64,000 nt of DNA from Arthrobacter rhizosphaerae. GTDB taxonomy: Bacteria; Actinomycetota; Actinomycetes; Actinomycetales; Micrococcaceae. The notes under the pieces are model-generated. The model had not been told where the DNA came from. It made no database searches and saw only the letters and a program-made list of their open reading frames with translations. The DNA lies in assembly GCF_023062595.1 (NCBI RefSeq), contig NZ_JALLAN010000006.1, positions 124,001 to 188,000 on the forward strand, given 5' to 3'. How positions within the stretch are numbered: position 1 is the first letter of the stretch; each line of letters begins with the position of its first letter. The position numbers and the translations under genes are program-made. Positions 44,777-53,174 of this stretch are shown here, piece after piece.

Positions 44777-44850
44777 TGTGAATCGCAGGGATACGCGTCG
44801 GCATTTTTGTGGCCCTAATTGTCACGCCTAGCGCCCGTAAGCCGAACCTT
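44777..44850 (+). repeat. ~73-bp direct repeat, copy D
   Basis: TGTGAATCGCAGGGATACGC ... GTCGGCATTTTTGTGG ... CTAATTGTCACGCC ... CGCCCGTAAGCCGAACCTT. The IS30 left end begins four bases later. Confidence 0.77.
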
Positions 44851-44853
44851 GGG

Positions 44854-46060
44854 TTCTTGCGGTGATTGCAACACTTAGCGGATGGGTGTTGTCATGGCGA
44901 GGTATTCGATTTATGTAAGACCGGATCTTCTGCAGCTGTTCTGGGCCGGGATGCAGGCTGGTGATTTCATCACTGACGCGGTTGTCCCGATCAATTCGAA
45001 CAGGCGGACCGGGCGCCGGGTCCTGTTCGAGGCCGGGGGTGTCAGGCCACGCCGCGGCAGGGATTTGAAGGGCAGGTGCCTGACCTTTGCCCAGCGTGAA
45101 GAGATCGCGGTGTTGCGCGGCCAGGGACATTCGTTGCGCCGGATCGGGGCGGTGATCGGCAGGTCTGCCTCGACTGTGTCCCGGGAGCTTCGGCGCAATT
45201 CATTACCCGGGTTGCCCTATCGGGCGACGTCGGCCCACGCGCTGGCGTATGAGCGCGCTTCTCGGCCCAAACCGGCGAAACTGCACACGAACACTGGGTT
45301 GCGTGCGAAGGTGGAGGAGGATCTGCAAAAGAAGTACTCGCCTGAGCAGATCGCAGGACGCCTGCGGGTGGAGTTTCCCGATGAGCCGGAGATGCGGGTG
45401 TCACCAGAGACCATTTACCAGTCCCTCTATGTTCAGTCCCGTGGAGCCCTGAACCGTGATCTGGCCGCGTGTTTACGCACAGGACGTGCACTCAGGCAGC
45501 CCTGCAGGAAGGCCGGCCAGCGGAAGAACCGGATCCCGGGGATGATCAATATCTCTGAACGTCCCCCCGAGGTTCAGGACCGTGCGGTGCCGGGGCATTG
45601 GGAGGGCGATCTCATCATCGGCAAAGGCAACCTGTCCGCGATCGGGACCCTCGTGGAGAGAACCACCAACTACACGATGCTCGTTCATCTGCCCGATGGC
45701 TACAAGGCAGAGCAAATGCGAGACGCCCTGGCAGCGAAGATCAAGACACTCCCCGAGGCGCTGAGGCATTCCCTCACCTGGGACCAGGGCATCGAAATGC
45801 AGGCCTGGAAGAGCGTGAAAATGGACACCGGCATAGACATCTACTTCTGCGACCCGCACTCACCCTGGCAACGCGGCATCAACGAAAACACCAACGGCCT
45901 GCTGCGCCAGTACTTCCCCAAAGGCACCGACCTGAGCATCCACAGCGCCGAAGACCTCGACTGGGTCGCCCAGGAACTCAACGACCGGCCACGCAAACGA
46001 CTAGAGTTCAAAAAACCGATCGAACTGATCGAAGGACTCCTGTTGCAATGACCGCCTGAA
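44854..46060 (+). mobile_element. IS30 family insertion sequence, complete
   Basis: A 1207-bp element with imperfect inverted ends: TTCTTGCGGTGATTGCAACA (44854-44873) and, inverted, TTCAGGCGGTCATTGCAACA (46060-46041). One intact transposase gene fills it. The flanks GCCGAACCTTGGG and CCGAACCCTCAACG look related, so the insertion may have hit the end of the direct repeat. Confidence 0.85.
44882..46051 (+). CDS. IS30 family transposase
   Basis: 389 residues. N-terminal HTH: LTFAQREEIAVLRGQGHSLR then RIGAVIGRSASTVSRELRRN. The DDE core shows GHWEGDLIIGKGNLSAIGTL (first Asp), LTWDQGIEMQAWKSV (second Asp) and CDPHSPWQRGINENTNGLLR (Glu), all hallmarks of IS30. Full length with both element ends present, so it is probably functional. 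An ATG at 44894 is an alternative start. Confidence 0.93.
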   Translation: MGVVMARYSIYVRPDLLQLFWAGMQAGDFITDAVVPINSNRRTGRRVLFEAGGVRPRRGRDLKGRCLTFAQREEIAVLRGQGHSLRRIGAVIGRSASTVSRELRRNSLPGLPYRATSAHALAYERASRPKPAKLHTNTGLRAKVEEDLQKKYSPEQIAGRLRVEFPDEPEMRVSPETIYQSLYVQSRGALNRDLAACLRTGRALRQPCRKAGQRKNRIPGMINISERPPEVQDRAVPGHWEGDLIIGKGNLSAIGTLVERTTNYTMLVHLPDGYKAEQMRDALAAKIKTLPEALRHSLTWDQGIEMQAWKSVKMDTGIDIYFCDPHSPWQRGINENTNGLLRQYFPKGTDLSIHSAEDLDWVAQELNDRPRKRLEFKKPIELIEGLLLQ

Positions 46061-46751
46061 TCCGCCGAACCCTCAACGTTCACTTTTTCATGGATCGGAT
46101 CGAGTGTTTGGAAGCTGCATTCAGCGTTTTCGCACGTCACTCGGTTCGCTCTGACTATGTCAATCCTTTTTGGCCCCGGCAGGACGGTTATGTCTGGCCC
46201 CACCAAAAGTCCTCAAGCTCTGTTCCTGGACGAACCAGCGGAGTCACTGAGCCATAGGAGATGCAGGTAGCGGATCCCCGACACGTGTTGGTTAGAGAAG
46301 CGGACCTGCATGTCCGGCGACAAGCAGCCAGCCCTCTTCTTCATGAACCCATACTTGCGTCATAGGCATGCGGTAGGGCAGTGGCCCAAGCCCGCGCCAC
46401 CAGGGACGAGGTGCGCCGGCTTATCGGTGGAGCCGGACCTCGTCGGCAGCTCATTGACTTGGAAGCGCAGGCCGGGGCCTGATCAGGCGGCGAGGGCGTA
46501 AGAACCAGACCGATATCGGGCGCGGATCGGTATTTCCAAGGTGTATCAAATGCAGCGCTATTGGTGATCGATTCGACGCATGAATCGGTCGAAGGGTGTA
46601 CCGGAGGCGTGCCTTCTCTGGGCGGCGCAGTCCGCAGCAAGTGGGCAAAGCGTTACTAAAATCAGTCCTAGATCTCCTCGCGTCAACAACGCCGCTTCCA
46701 TTCTCCGGACCACGAACTACCGGAATTGAGCCGAACCCGTAAGCTAACGTC
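46061..46751. other. Gap with IS21-like left end and no supported gene
   Basis: About 690 bp. It holds the left terminal repeat of the IS21-like element (46171-46203). One + strand frame near 46380-46485 reads AVAQARATRDEVRRLIGGAG and stops soon after; it may be a gene fragment, but I cannot identify it. Confidence 0.4.
46171..46203 (+). repeat. IS21-like left terminal repeat
   Basis: Begins TGGCCCCGGCAGGACGG and ends TCTGGCCCCAC; 30 of 33 positions match the inverse of 50553-50585. Confidence 0.75.
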
Positions 46752-47408
46752 ATGACCGCGTCGAGCTTTCTTTTCCAGGACCGATCTTGGCGAACAATAG
46801 TGATCCCCTGGGGCACAGACTTCAACTCACGCTTGCGAAGTGCCGTCGCGGACGCGCCCCCTGAAATAGCTAATCCGGCAATCCCTTCGGAACTTGATAG
46901 ATACCGGATCACGAACGATAGTTCGCTTAGCCTCCTGGACTCGCGTCAGGTCGAGCCGAACGGTCTGTTGCCCTTCCACATCTGCGCCACGGCGTTCCGA
47001 AGTTGGGCTCCCGCCGAGGAGGAACTCCTCGACTACCAGCGGCAGTGGATAACGCATCCCGAGGCCACCTTGGAATTTCGGCTAGTCGATAATTACCTTT
47101 ACGCTCTCATCTGCGTTTACCAATTCAATCTGGCGAACCTCTCTCTGGTTGACGAGTCGAGCGACTTCTCCATGCTCCAAGGTGCCCTGTCGAGCATCCA
47201 GAGGGCCCGTGGCCTACTCCAGCAGGCGATCCCATTCGAGGCGTCCCTAAGGGATGACCTCAACGGCTTTCCTTGCCCGACCGAGCAGGTTCGCAACGCC
47301 GTCGAGCGCGCCACCGCCACCCACGCCGCAAAGATATCAATACCGCCCTTTCCTCGGCTACCGCCCACTGCTCGGCTGCATCAATCTGCATCTCCTCTGG
47401 ATAATTAA
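46752..47408 (+). CDS. Hypothetical protein in the IS21-like unit
   Basis: 218 residues, soluble, no signal. The central part is helical and aromatic (LLDYQRQWITHPEATLEFRL, then VDNYLYALICVYQFNLANLS); the N-terminus is SFLFQDRSWRTIVIPWGTDF. I do not recognise the family. It sits between the left IS21 end and istB and has lower GC than its surroundings, so it may be a captured passenger gene. Confidence 0.5.
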   Translation: MTASSFLFQDRSWRTIVIPWGTDFNSRLRSAVADAPPEIANPAIPSELDRYRITNDSSLSLLDSRQVEPNGLLPFHICATAFRSWAPAEEELLDYQRQWITHPEATLEFRLVDNYLYALICVYQFNLANLSLVDESSDFSMLQGALSSIQRARGLLQQAIPFEASLRDDLNGFPCPTEQVRNAVERATATHAAKISIPPFPRLPPTARLHQSASPLDN

Positions 47409-47584
47409 GTCCTATTCGGTTCAGTGGTCGTAGGCCGTCAGTGAGCGTTTTCGGGGGTTCGTTGGTTTCCGGCTGTGTCCATGGCGGTTCGGCGCACGAG
47501 CAGCCGGTCGGCCAAGCTCCAGAGCACGTAGGTGGGGCCGCTACAGTTGTCCAGTGAGACCCAGTGCACCAACCCCGACATGCA

Positions 47585-47869
47585 CTATTGGTTTTGGCTG
47601 CCCATCGTTGTTACGTCGTCGGTGACGAGGCACGTAAGAACTGCCATGTCCCCGATCACCGTGATATCCGCCTGCTCAAGGGTTTGGGCGTGCCACGTGT
47701 TCTGGCCTTCTATGTTGGACCGAAGGTACGTCTCCCGATTGAACTGGTCTCCTTTATGGGATGTCCAGCAAAACTTGGGGTGCAAAAGCCGACTTAGCGT
47801 TTCTCCGTCACGTCGCGCCAGGGCATCTGCGCGCTTTAGTGCAGCACTCAACACTTCGTGATCGGTCAT
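47585..47869 (-). pseudogene. Truncated NTF2/SnoaL-like (DUF4440) protein
   Basis: 94 residues: DHEVLSAALKRADALARRDG, then ETLSRLLHPKFCWTSHKGDQ, FNRETYLRSN and AVLTCLVTDDVTTMGSQNQ. This is the first three quarters of a DUF4440 nuclear-transport-factor-2-like protein; the last strands (usually a 'W...WRC..GH' ending) are missing because the frame stops after GSQNQ. No continuation was found in other frames, so it is likely truncated. Ends 97 bp before istB in the same orientation. Confidence 0.6.
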
Positions 47870-47965
47870 TGGTCCAGTCTGTCAGTTATTGCTAAACACT
47901 GAACATCTGCCGCAGTGTCGAGTGCCCATACTTTCCCCAGGACGGTCGTAACCATGATCGACCGA

Positions 47966-48784
47966 TTAGCTCGCGCTCTGTTGGGCGATGGTGTGGGCGA
48001 GCCGGTAGGAGTCCGTGCCGGTTTCGATGATCGTGCCATTGAAGGTCAGCCGGTCCACGATCGCGGCGCACAGGCGTGGGTCGCTGAAAGTTTTGGTCCA
48101 GCCGGAGAATGACTCGTTCGATGCGATTGCGATGGAATTCTTCTCCTCTCGTTCGGTCAGGACCTGGAACAGGAGTTCGGCGCCCCGGCGGTCCAGTTCC
48201 ATGTAGCCAAGCTCGTCGATGCAAAGCAGGTCCACGCGGCCGTAGCGGGCGATGGTCTTGGCCAGGACCTTTTCATCGGCGGCTTCGACGAGTTCGTTTA
48301 CGAGCCGGGTAGCGAGGGTGTACTTAACCCGATAACCCTTCTCCGCGGCGGCAGTACCGAGTCCGATGAGCAGGTGGGATTTGCCGGTTCCGGAGTCCCC
48401 AATCAGGCAGAGGGATTGTCCTTTGCGGATCCATTCCCCGGTGGCCAAAGTGTGGATGGTGGCGGGGTTGATGTTCGGGTTTGCATCGAAATCAAAGTCC
48501 CCGAGCCACTTATCCCGGGGAAAGTTCGCAGCTTTCACACGGCGGATGGACGAGCGCCGGTCCCGGTCGTCGCACTCCGCCAGCAACAGCTCGGCCAGAA
48601 ATCCGTGGTAGGAGAGTTGTTCCTTCCCGGCGACGGTGAGGGCTTCGTCCAGAACCCCACGGATGGTGGGCAAGCGCAGCCGGCGGCAGGCCTGGTCCAC
48701 GGCGGCAACCGCTGCCTGTTCGGTCAGGCCGCGGCGCCGGCGCAGAGTCGGGGTGATGGTGGTCGTCGGTGCGGTGGGGCTCAT
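47966..48784 (-). CDS. istB: IS21 ATPase IstB
   Basis: 272 residues, a DnaA/DnaC-like AAA+ protein that recruits target DNA for IstA. Walker A is LIGDSGTGKSHLLIGLGTAA, Walker B LLCIDELGYMELDRRGAELL, and SNESFSGWTKTFSDPRLCAA with VDRLTFNGTIIETGTDSYRL is the conserved C-terminus. Its start overlaps the istA stop by four bases. Full length. Confidence 0.94.
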   Translation of the reverse strand: MSPTAPTTTITPTLRRRRGLTEQAAVAAVDQACRRLRLPTIRGVLDEALTVAGKEQLSYHGFLAELLLAECDDRDRRSSIRRVKAANFPRDKWLGDFDFDANPNINPATIHTLATGEWIRKGQSLCLIGDSGTGKSHLLIGLGTAAAEKGYRVKYTLATRLVNELVEAADEKVLAKTIARYGRVDLLCIDELGYMELDRRGAELLFQVLTEREEKNSIAIASNESFSGWTKTFSDPRLCAAIVDRLTFNGTIIETGTDSYRLAHTIAQQSAS

Positions 48785-50457
48785 GCGATGTTCTCCTTCG
48801 ACGCGGTTCCTGCAGGGTGTTCGGAACGTTTGGCCAGCAGCTCGTCATAGGCACTGACCGAGGGCAGGGGCCGGGCGTCAGGCGGGAGCCCGGCAATGAC
48901 GGCGGCGGGGTCCATCAGCCGGCGCTGGGTGAGACTGACAACCCGTTGCACTTTCAATTCGCCGTGAGCACCGGGATGACAGTCGGAACTGGCCCCACCC
49001 CATGAAGATGCCGCGGCGTGTCTGCGGGCTTCGACCGCGACGACGTCGGCACTGACAGCACCCACCCCCAGCGCCGCAGTGATGCCTGCATGGATGTCTC
49101 CTGCGTCCATCGAGCGGTGCAGCAGCAGGACGTCGATGAGTTCACGGGTCCCCTCGGCGTCACCGTTGACCCGGCGAGAGGCAGCCCAGAAGGCCTCATG
49201 CGCGCTGGTGAACGCACCAGACTCCCGCGCCCTGGCCAAAGCAGTGGAGCCGGGAAGGGCGCCGGGTTTGGTCTTGAGTACTTCGAGATAGTGATCCAAC
49301 TGGACCGATTGCCCGGACCGGGCAGCGACCCGCTGATGCCTGGCGGCCACGGTGCGGCCGTCGAAGAGCACGAGCTCGGACGCCCGCAACGAGACCCGGA
49401 CCCTCCGGCCGATGAGCCGGGCCGGGACGGAGTACTTCACCATCCGGACCGTGACCATCGAAGACCTATCAACTCGGGGTGTTAGCACCAGACCTGGATC
49501 AAATTCCCCCGCCGGCAACGAGGCCAAGAACGGCCGTTCAATCTCGAAGTCCTGACCGATGGTGCGGATCCTGTCATTGATCCGCCGGTGATCGTCCTGG
49601 GCTTCCCATCCCCGGATGCGGTCATTGAGCTCATCCAGGGAACCAACGACTGGCATGGGCGAGAGTCTGTTGCGCCGGAACCAGCCCACCTCGCCTTCAA
49701 CTCCGCCCTTTTCATGGGCGCCTGCGATGCCAGGCTGGCAATAAAAGGGATCGAAGCCGTAGAACGAACGGAACAACACCCACCGGTCGTTCTCATGGCG
49801 CTGCCGGCCTTGCCCGAACGCCACAGCGGTGACCGCGCTGGTGAGATTGTCGTATCGGATGTGTTTAGTCGGGATGCCGCCAAGAACGTTGAAGGCCTCG
49901 ATGTGGCCCTCGAGAAAGGCTTCCTGGGCCTGAGTCGGGTAAATCCGGTGAATGGCTCTGCCCGAATGCGACAGCCGGAAGATGAACATGTGGCACTTCG
50001 TCTTCACCCCGTTCAGCACGACATAGACCTCGCCGAAGTCCACCTCGGCTTCGGCGCCCGGCGCGTGTTCCTGAGGAACAAACACCTCAACGCGGCGTCC
50101 GGCCTCCACATCAATCTGGGCCCGACGGACCCTTACGTAATCACGCACCGTGGAATACGAGAGCTCCTGCGCACCGTGCTCTTCGATGAGCCGGGCCAAA
50201 ATCCTTCGTGCGGTATGACGCTGCTTCCGCGGAGCCGTTGTATCCTCGATCAGCATCGCGTCGATCGCGCCCTTGAACGGCTCCAGCCTCCAGGACACCC
50301 CTTGTCTCTGTTTGCGCTCCGGAGGGGCAGCTGAATCCAGTGCCTGCCTCACAGTTCTTCTGTGGACTCCGTACCGGGCGGCCAACGCACGAACCGACAG
50401 GCCCTCAACCCGGGCGTCCCTTCGGATCCGCGCGAACAACTCCACTCTCGACTCCAT
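48781..50457 (-). CDS. istA: IS21 transposase IstA
   Basis: 558 residues from ATG at 50457 (MESRVELFARIRRDARVEGL). HTH: LSVRALAARYGVHRRTVRQA. DDE core: GAEAEVDFGEVYVVLNG, IRYDNLTSAVTAVAFG and AHEKGGVEGEVGWFRRNRLS. The C-terminal domain (MVTVRMVKYSVPARLIGRRV) is typical of IstA. An upstream start at 50517 lies in the terminal repeat region and is rejected. Probably functional together with istB. Confidence 0.94.
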   Translation of the reverse strand: MESRVELFARIRRDARVEGLSVRALAARYGVHRRTVRQALDSAAPPERKQRQGVSWRLEPFKGAIDAMLIEDTTAPRKQRHTARRILARLIEEHGAQELSYSTVRDYVRVRRAQIDVEAGRRVEVFVPQEHAPGAEAEVDFGEVYVVLNGVKTKCHMFIFRLSHSGRAIHRIYPTQAQEAFLEGHIEAFNVLGGIPTKHIRYDNLTSAVTAVAFGQGRQRHENDRWVLFRSFYGFDPFYCQPGIAGAHEKGGVEGEVGWFRRNRLSPMPVVGSLDELNDRIRGWEAQDDHRRINDRIRTIGQDFEIERPFLASLPAGEFDPGLVLTPRVDRSSMVTVRMVKYSVPARLIGRRVRVSLRASELVLFDGRTVAARHQRVAARSGQSVQLDHYLEVLKTKPGALPGSTALARARESGAFTSAHEAFWAASRRVNGDAEGTRELIDVLLLHRSMDAGDIHAGITAALGVGAVSADVVAVEARRHAAASSWGGASSDCHPGAHGELKVQRVVSLTQRRLMDPAAVIAGLPPDARPLPSVSAYDELLAKRSEHPAGTASKENIA

Positions 50458-50507
50458 CCAGACCAACCTTCCGCCGCATCCATCCACTGATGAATCCAAC
50501 GTTGAAG

Positions 50508-50585
50508 GTGGGGCCACAAATAACCGTCACAAGGTGCCCGGCGAGTCATGAAGTGGGGCCAGATATATCCGTCCTACCGGGGCCA
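50508..50585 (-). repeat. IS21-like right end with two tandem binding motifs
   Basis: Two copies of GTGGGGCCA-ATA-CCGTC-like sequence, at 50508 and 50553, 45 bp apart. The outer one is the inverted partner of 46171-46203. Multiple end repeats are known for IS21. Confidence 0.75.
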
Positions 50586-50775
50586 TCCAAATCTGTCACA
50601 GCCATCGCTCCCAAGTTTGAGGGAAGCTTGGGATTGATGCAGTTTTGAGTAAGTTCTTGTCGATTAGGGTGTGTTCCTTGAGAGATGGCGGGCAATGTTA
50701 TTCATGCCAGCAGGGGGTTGGCATGAACGAGTCAATCCTTCTACTCTCCTGGCGGTTTGATGCAACGGAAAAACG

Positions 50776-51162
50776 ATGGCCGGAATTGATCCGGTACTGG
50801 ACGATTCCTGTTTCCGGATCCTGGCCTACGAACTCGACGGCGAAAGCATCGCACTTCGGTTCATCACCGAATTCCGGAACATGCTCCCGTCCCGGATGAA
50901 CAGGATCCAACGCGCCGTAGGCGATCAGGACCTGAGCGCGGCCATGGATGCCGTACTGAGCCTGGCATCTTCAGCGTCCATGGTGGGAGGACTTCAGGTC
51001 GCACACCAATGCCGCAGCATCGGCCATGCTGTGAAGAATTCCGATTTCGTCACCGCCCAGCACGCCAGTGTGGTGCTCGAAGGGCAAACACAGGCCCTCG
51101 CTAATGAGCTCACTGCGATGCTGCACGCGCGTGGTTGCAGATTTGGCGGATGCTCAGCCTAA
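50776..51162 (+). CDS. Hpt-like helical protein lacking the phospho-histidine
   Basis: 128 residues shaped like a histidine phosphotransfer domain: LDGESIALRFITEFRNMLPS, RMNRIQRAVGDQDLSAAMDA and the motif VLSLASSASMVGGLQVAHQC. In active Hpt domains this reads A-H-x-L-K-G-S-x-x-x-x-G; here His is replaced by Leu or Val and Lys-Gly by Ala-Ser, so it cannot accept phosphate there. It might act as a binding-only partner of a receiver such as that at 28734. No kinase is adjacent. Start ATG at 50776. Confidence 0.6.
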   Translation: MAGIDPVLDDSCFRILAYELDGESIALRFITEFRNMLPSRMNRIQRAVGDQDLSAAMDAVLSLASSASMVGGLQVAHQCRSIGHAVKNSDFVTAQHASVVLEGQTQALANELTAMLHARGCRFGGCSA

Positions 51163-51594
51163 GGCGCTCTCCAAGACTCCCTCATTTAGTACCGTCAGTC
51201 TCTTTTACACTACGTCGCACAGACGTAAGATGTACCCGTCGGGAGCCATGTATAAGGCCTCAGTGTCGCCTGCCGTTGATGGCAGGCATCCCGCCATGAC
51301 TGGGAATCGGCGGATTCATTTTTGCATTATTTGCACTGAAAGAATCCAAATATCAGCATGAACAATTAGCCGTAGACTGCCTATCTGTTGAGTGGCGAGG
51401 ACAGGCATAGGCAAAGGCACTCCTCGCTCGTCCGATTTGAAAGGCGCAGCTCATTGTGGATGCTGCGGCCTTGTGGCTTTGGGGTCTGGAAAAGGCTTCC
51501 GAAGCGCACACGGACCGGCGCATGCCGGATTCCCGAGTTCCTGTTATTTGTGCCTTCGGGTCGAGGCCCAGGGCACCTGCAGAAAGCCTGAAAA
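51163..51594. other. Intergenic region
   Basis: 430 bp without coding signal. A GCCTGCC-GTTGAT-GGCAGGC hairpin (about 51267-51286) lies in its first part. The region just before the next gene has no clear ribosome site. Confidence 0.4.
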
Positions 51595-52119
51595 ATGAAG
51601 CTATCACTCCGTCGCGTCCTGACTCTGTTCGCGGCAATCCTGTTCGTCCTCGTAACGGGTATGACTGCGGCACATGCGGTCACAAACTTCGCCAACGCTC
51701 CTCAGGGAGCCCACTACGCGCGCGGCGCCGCCGAACCCGTCTGTACGCTCAATGGCCTCACCGTAACCTGCACCGGCACGCAAATCGCAGGCGTCGGGAA
51801 CACGAACGCAACGGTAGAACTGGCAGTCACCAGCACCTTCACGGGCGTGTGCCACAACCCGGGAACGAACAACAAGGTCGTCGATCCGTTCACGGAGTCC
51901 GAGACAACAACGACCTCGTCAGAGCTGACCTCCACCAAGAACGGCAGGCTGATCGTCCCTGCGCAGAGCGCGACCGGAACGAGCTCGGAGGAGTTCCTGG
52001 CCGATTTCAGCTGCCCGAACCCCAACTGGACACCGGAAGTCACCGGCACGGCCATCAGCTACGAGTACACGCTGACCTTCGCGGGGTTCACCGAACCTGC
52101 CATCCAGATCGCGGGTTAG
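51595..52119 (+). CDS. Secreted hypothetical protein
   Basis: 174 residues. A clear Sec signal peptide (KLSLRRVLTLFAAILFVLVT, cleavage likely after AAHA, about residue 28) is followed by a threonine-rich beta-strand protein with four cysteines (EPVCTLNGLTVTCTG, GVCHNPG, FSCPNPNW). Composition suggests an Ig-like or jelly-roll extracellular protein. A terminator (52205) follows, and a fragment of another exported beta protein lies downstream. Confidence 0.75.
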   Translation: MKLSLRRVLTLFAAILFVLVTGMTAAHAVTNFANAPQGAHYARGAAEPVCTLNGLTVTCTGTQIAGVGNTNATVELAVTSTFTGVCHNPGTNNKVVDPFTESETTTTSSELTSTKNGRLIVPAQSATGTSSEEFLADFSCPNPNWTPEVTGTAISYEYTLTFAGFTEPAIQIAG

Positions 52120-52204
52120 TCGACCGCTCATGAGGTGAGCAGGACCCCCCAAGAGCAAGTTACACAAGTATCCGCAACATCTAACCAAAACCTGCGGACT
52201 GCAC

Positions 52205-52246
52205 GGCCCCGGAGAACCGATTCTGTCGGCTCCGGGGCCCATTTAT
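52205..52246 (+). terminator. Hairpin terminator
   Basis: GGCCCCGGAG (52205-52214) and CTCCGGGGCC (52230-52239) form a 10-bp stem followed by CATTTAT, 86 bp after the secreted protein gene. Confidence 0.6.
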
Positions 52247-52251
52247 GATCG

Positions 52252-52625
52252 ATGAGCGATAACCAAACCGTACCGTCGGCGACTGCGGTGGTACGGCGCC
52301 GCTACTGCTGTGACTACTGGGTGGTTGAAACCACAACACCAGCAGGACACGACACCGCAGCACCACAGCAGGCCGTTGTTGGAGCCGGCGGAACAGTGAC
52401 TCTCACGTTCACCGACCCCCGCGACTTCAAGGTCATCGTTCTCGTGTGCAAGGAAGCAAGCAACTCCCTGTACGCCAGCACAGTAACGGTGGACGGAGAG
52501 GACAAGACCTCCTGGCAGCAGCACCGGCCGGCCTCACCGCCGCCCAACTCTGCGGACTGGGTGGCGCGGCCTACGATGACAAGAGCTACGGCAACCATCC
52601 GGCAAACGTCAACATCCCCCAGTAA
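52252..52625 (+). pseudogene. Fragment of a prealbumin-like fold (SpaA-type) surface protein
   Basis: The first frame reads DYWVVETTTPAGHDTAAPQQ, then VTLTFTDPRDFKVIVLVCKE, a beta-domain of the prealbumin/SpaA type whose start is lost (no signal peptide or N-terminal strands). After EDKTS near 52508 the sense continues in the +1 frame: LAAAPAGLTAAQLCGLGGAA, then YDDKSYGNHPANVNIPQ and stop at 52625. So it is both truncated and frameshifted. A terminator follows. Confidence 0.6.
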
Positions 52626-52678
52626 CCCAATCCACGAAAACAGGAACGGATCGCTGACGCCAGCCACAAACTAAATAA

Positions 52679-52712
52679 GTGCAGGGGCCAGCCGACGTGC
52701 CAGCCCCTGCAC
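52679..52712 (+). terminator. Hairpin terminator
   Basis: GTGCAGGGGC (52679-52688) pairs with GCCCCTGCAC (52703-52712), possibly extended by inner GCC/GGC pairs. The T content after it is weak. Confidence 0.55.
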
Positions 52713-53174
52713 TTGCCCAAGCGAGAAGGCGTTCTGATCCCCTTCCGAATCAACAAGTAGCGGGCTCTAAAAAGTGGGTATTTGCTACTCGTGCCCAAGA
52801 GGCCGAACTGACGTTAACTAAAAGGGCAAACACCTTGGGATGATATCGGCCACCTTCTGAAACGCAACATTTTTCGGGAACAGACACCAGTCAACCGGAT
52901 ACCGAGCGGGGCCGACGGCGATGAATCCTCTGAGACCAGGATTCCCCCCAGTCGTCGTCGGCCCTTCTTTTATGCCTTTGAGAGCCGAAACAAAGCGTGC
53001 GTGGCTGTGGTTCTCACGATCAAATTCGTCGTGGCCAGAGTAGACACGGCCAGTCCCTCTGCATTCCGTAACCTCGGAAATACCCATTTCCCTTGCACCT
53101 GTTTCGAGTTTTGACCTAACGGTAAATCAGACCGTACTCGGTGGACGTTGCTGCTCATGATGAAAGGACAAGAC
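52713..53174. other. Region without a supported gene
   Basis: 460 bp. A minus-strand frame at 52818-53087 from an ATG encodes 89 residues (ENHSHARFVSALKGIKEGPT ...). It has no recognised domain and weak coding character, so I leave it as undecided. Confidence 0.35.

Larger units (their letters stand above)
46171..50585 (-). mobile_element. IS21-like element with two passenger genes
   Basis: The terminal sequences at 46171-46203 and 50553-50585 are inverted repeats matching at 30 of 33 positions. Between them lie istA, istB (minus strand) and a 1.76-kb stretch with two other genes. Normal IS21 elements are about 2-2.5 kb and end just after istB, so this 4.4-kb unit is unusual. A partial left-end-like sequence (CCCCAGGACGGT, about 47935-47946) lies right after istB, where a standard end would be. 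Confidence 0.6.

Noticed and set aside
31177..44850. Integron attC array or CRISPR for the four direct repeats
   Set aside because: Spacing is 3.5-5.1 kb, there is no integron integrase or cas gene, and the repeats lack attC core sites and attC-like dyad symmetry.
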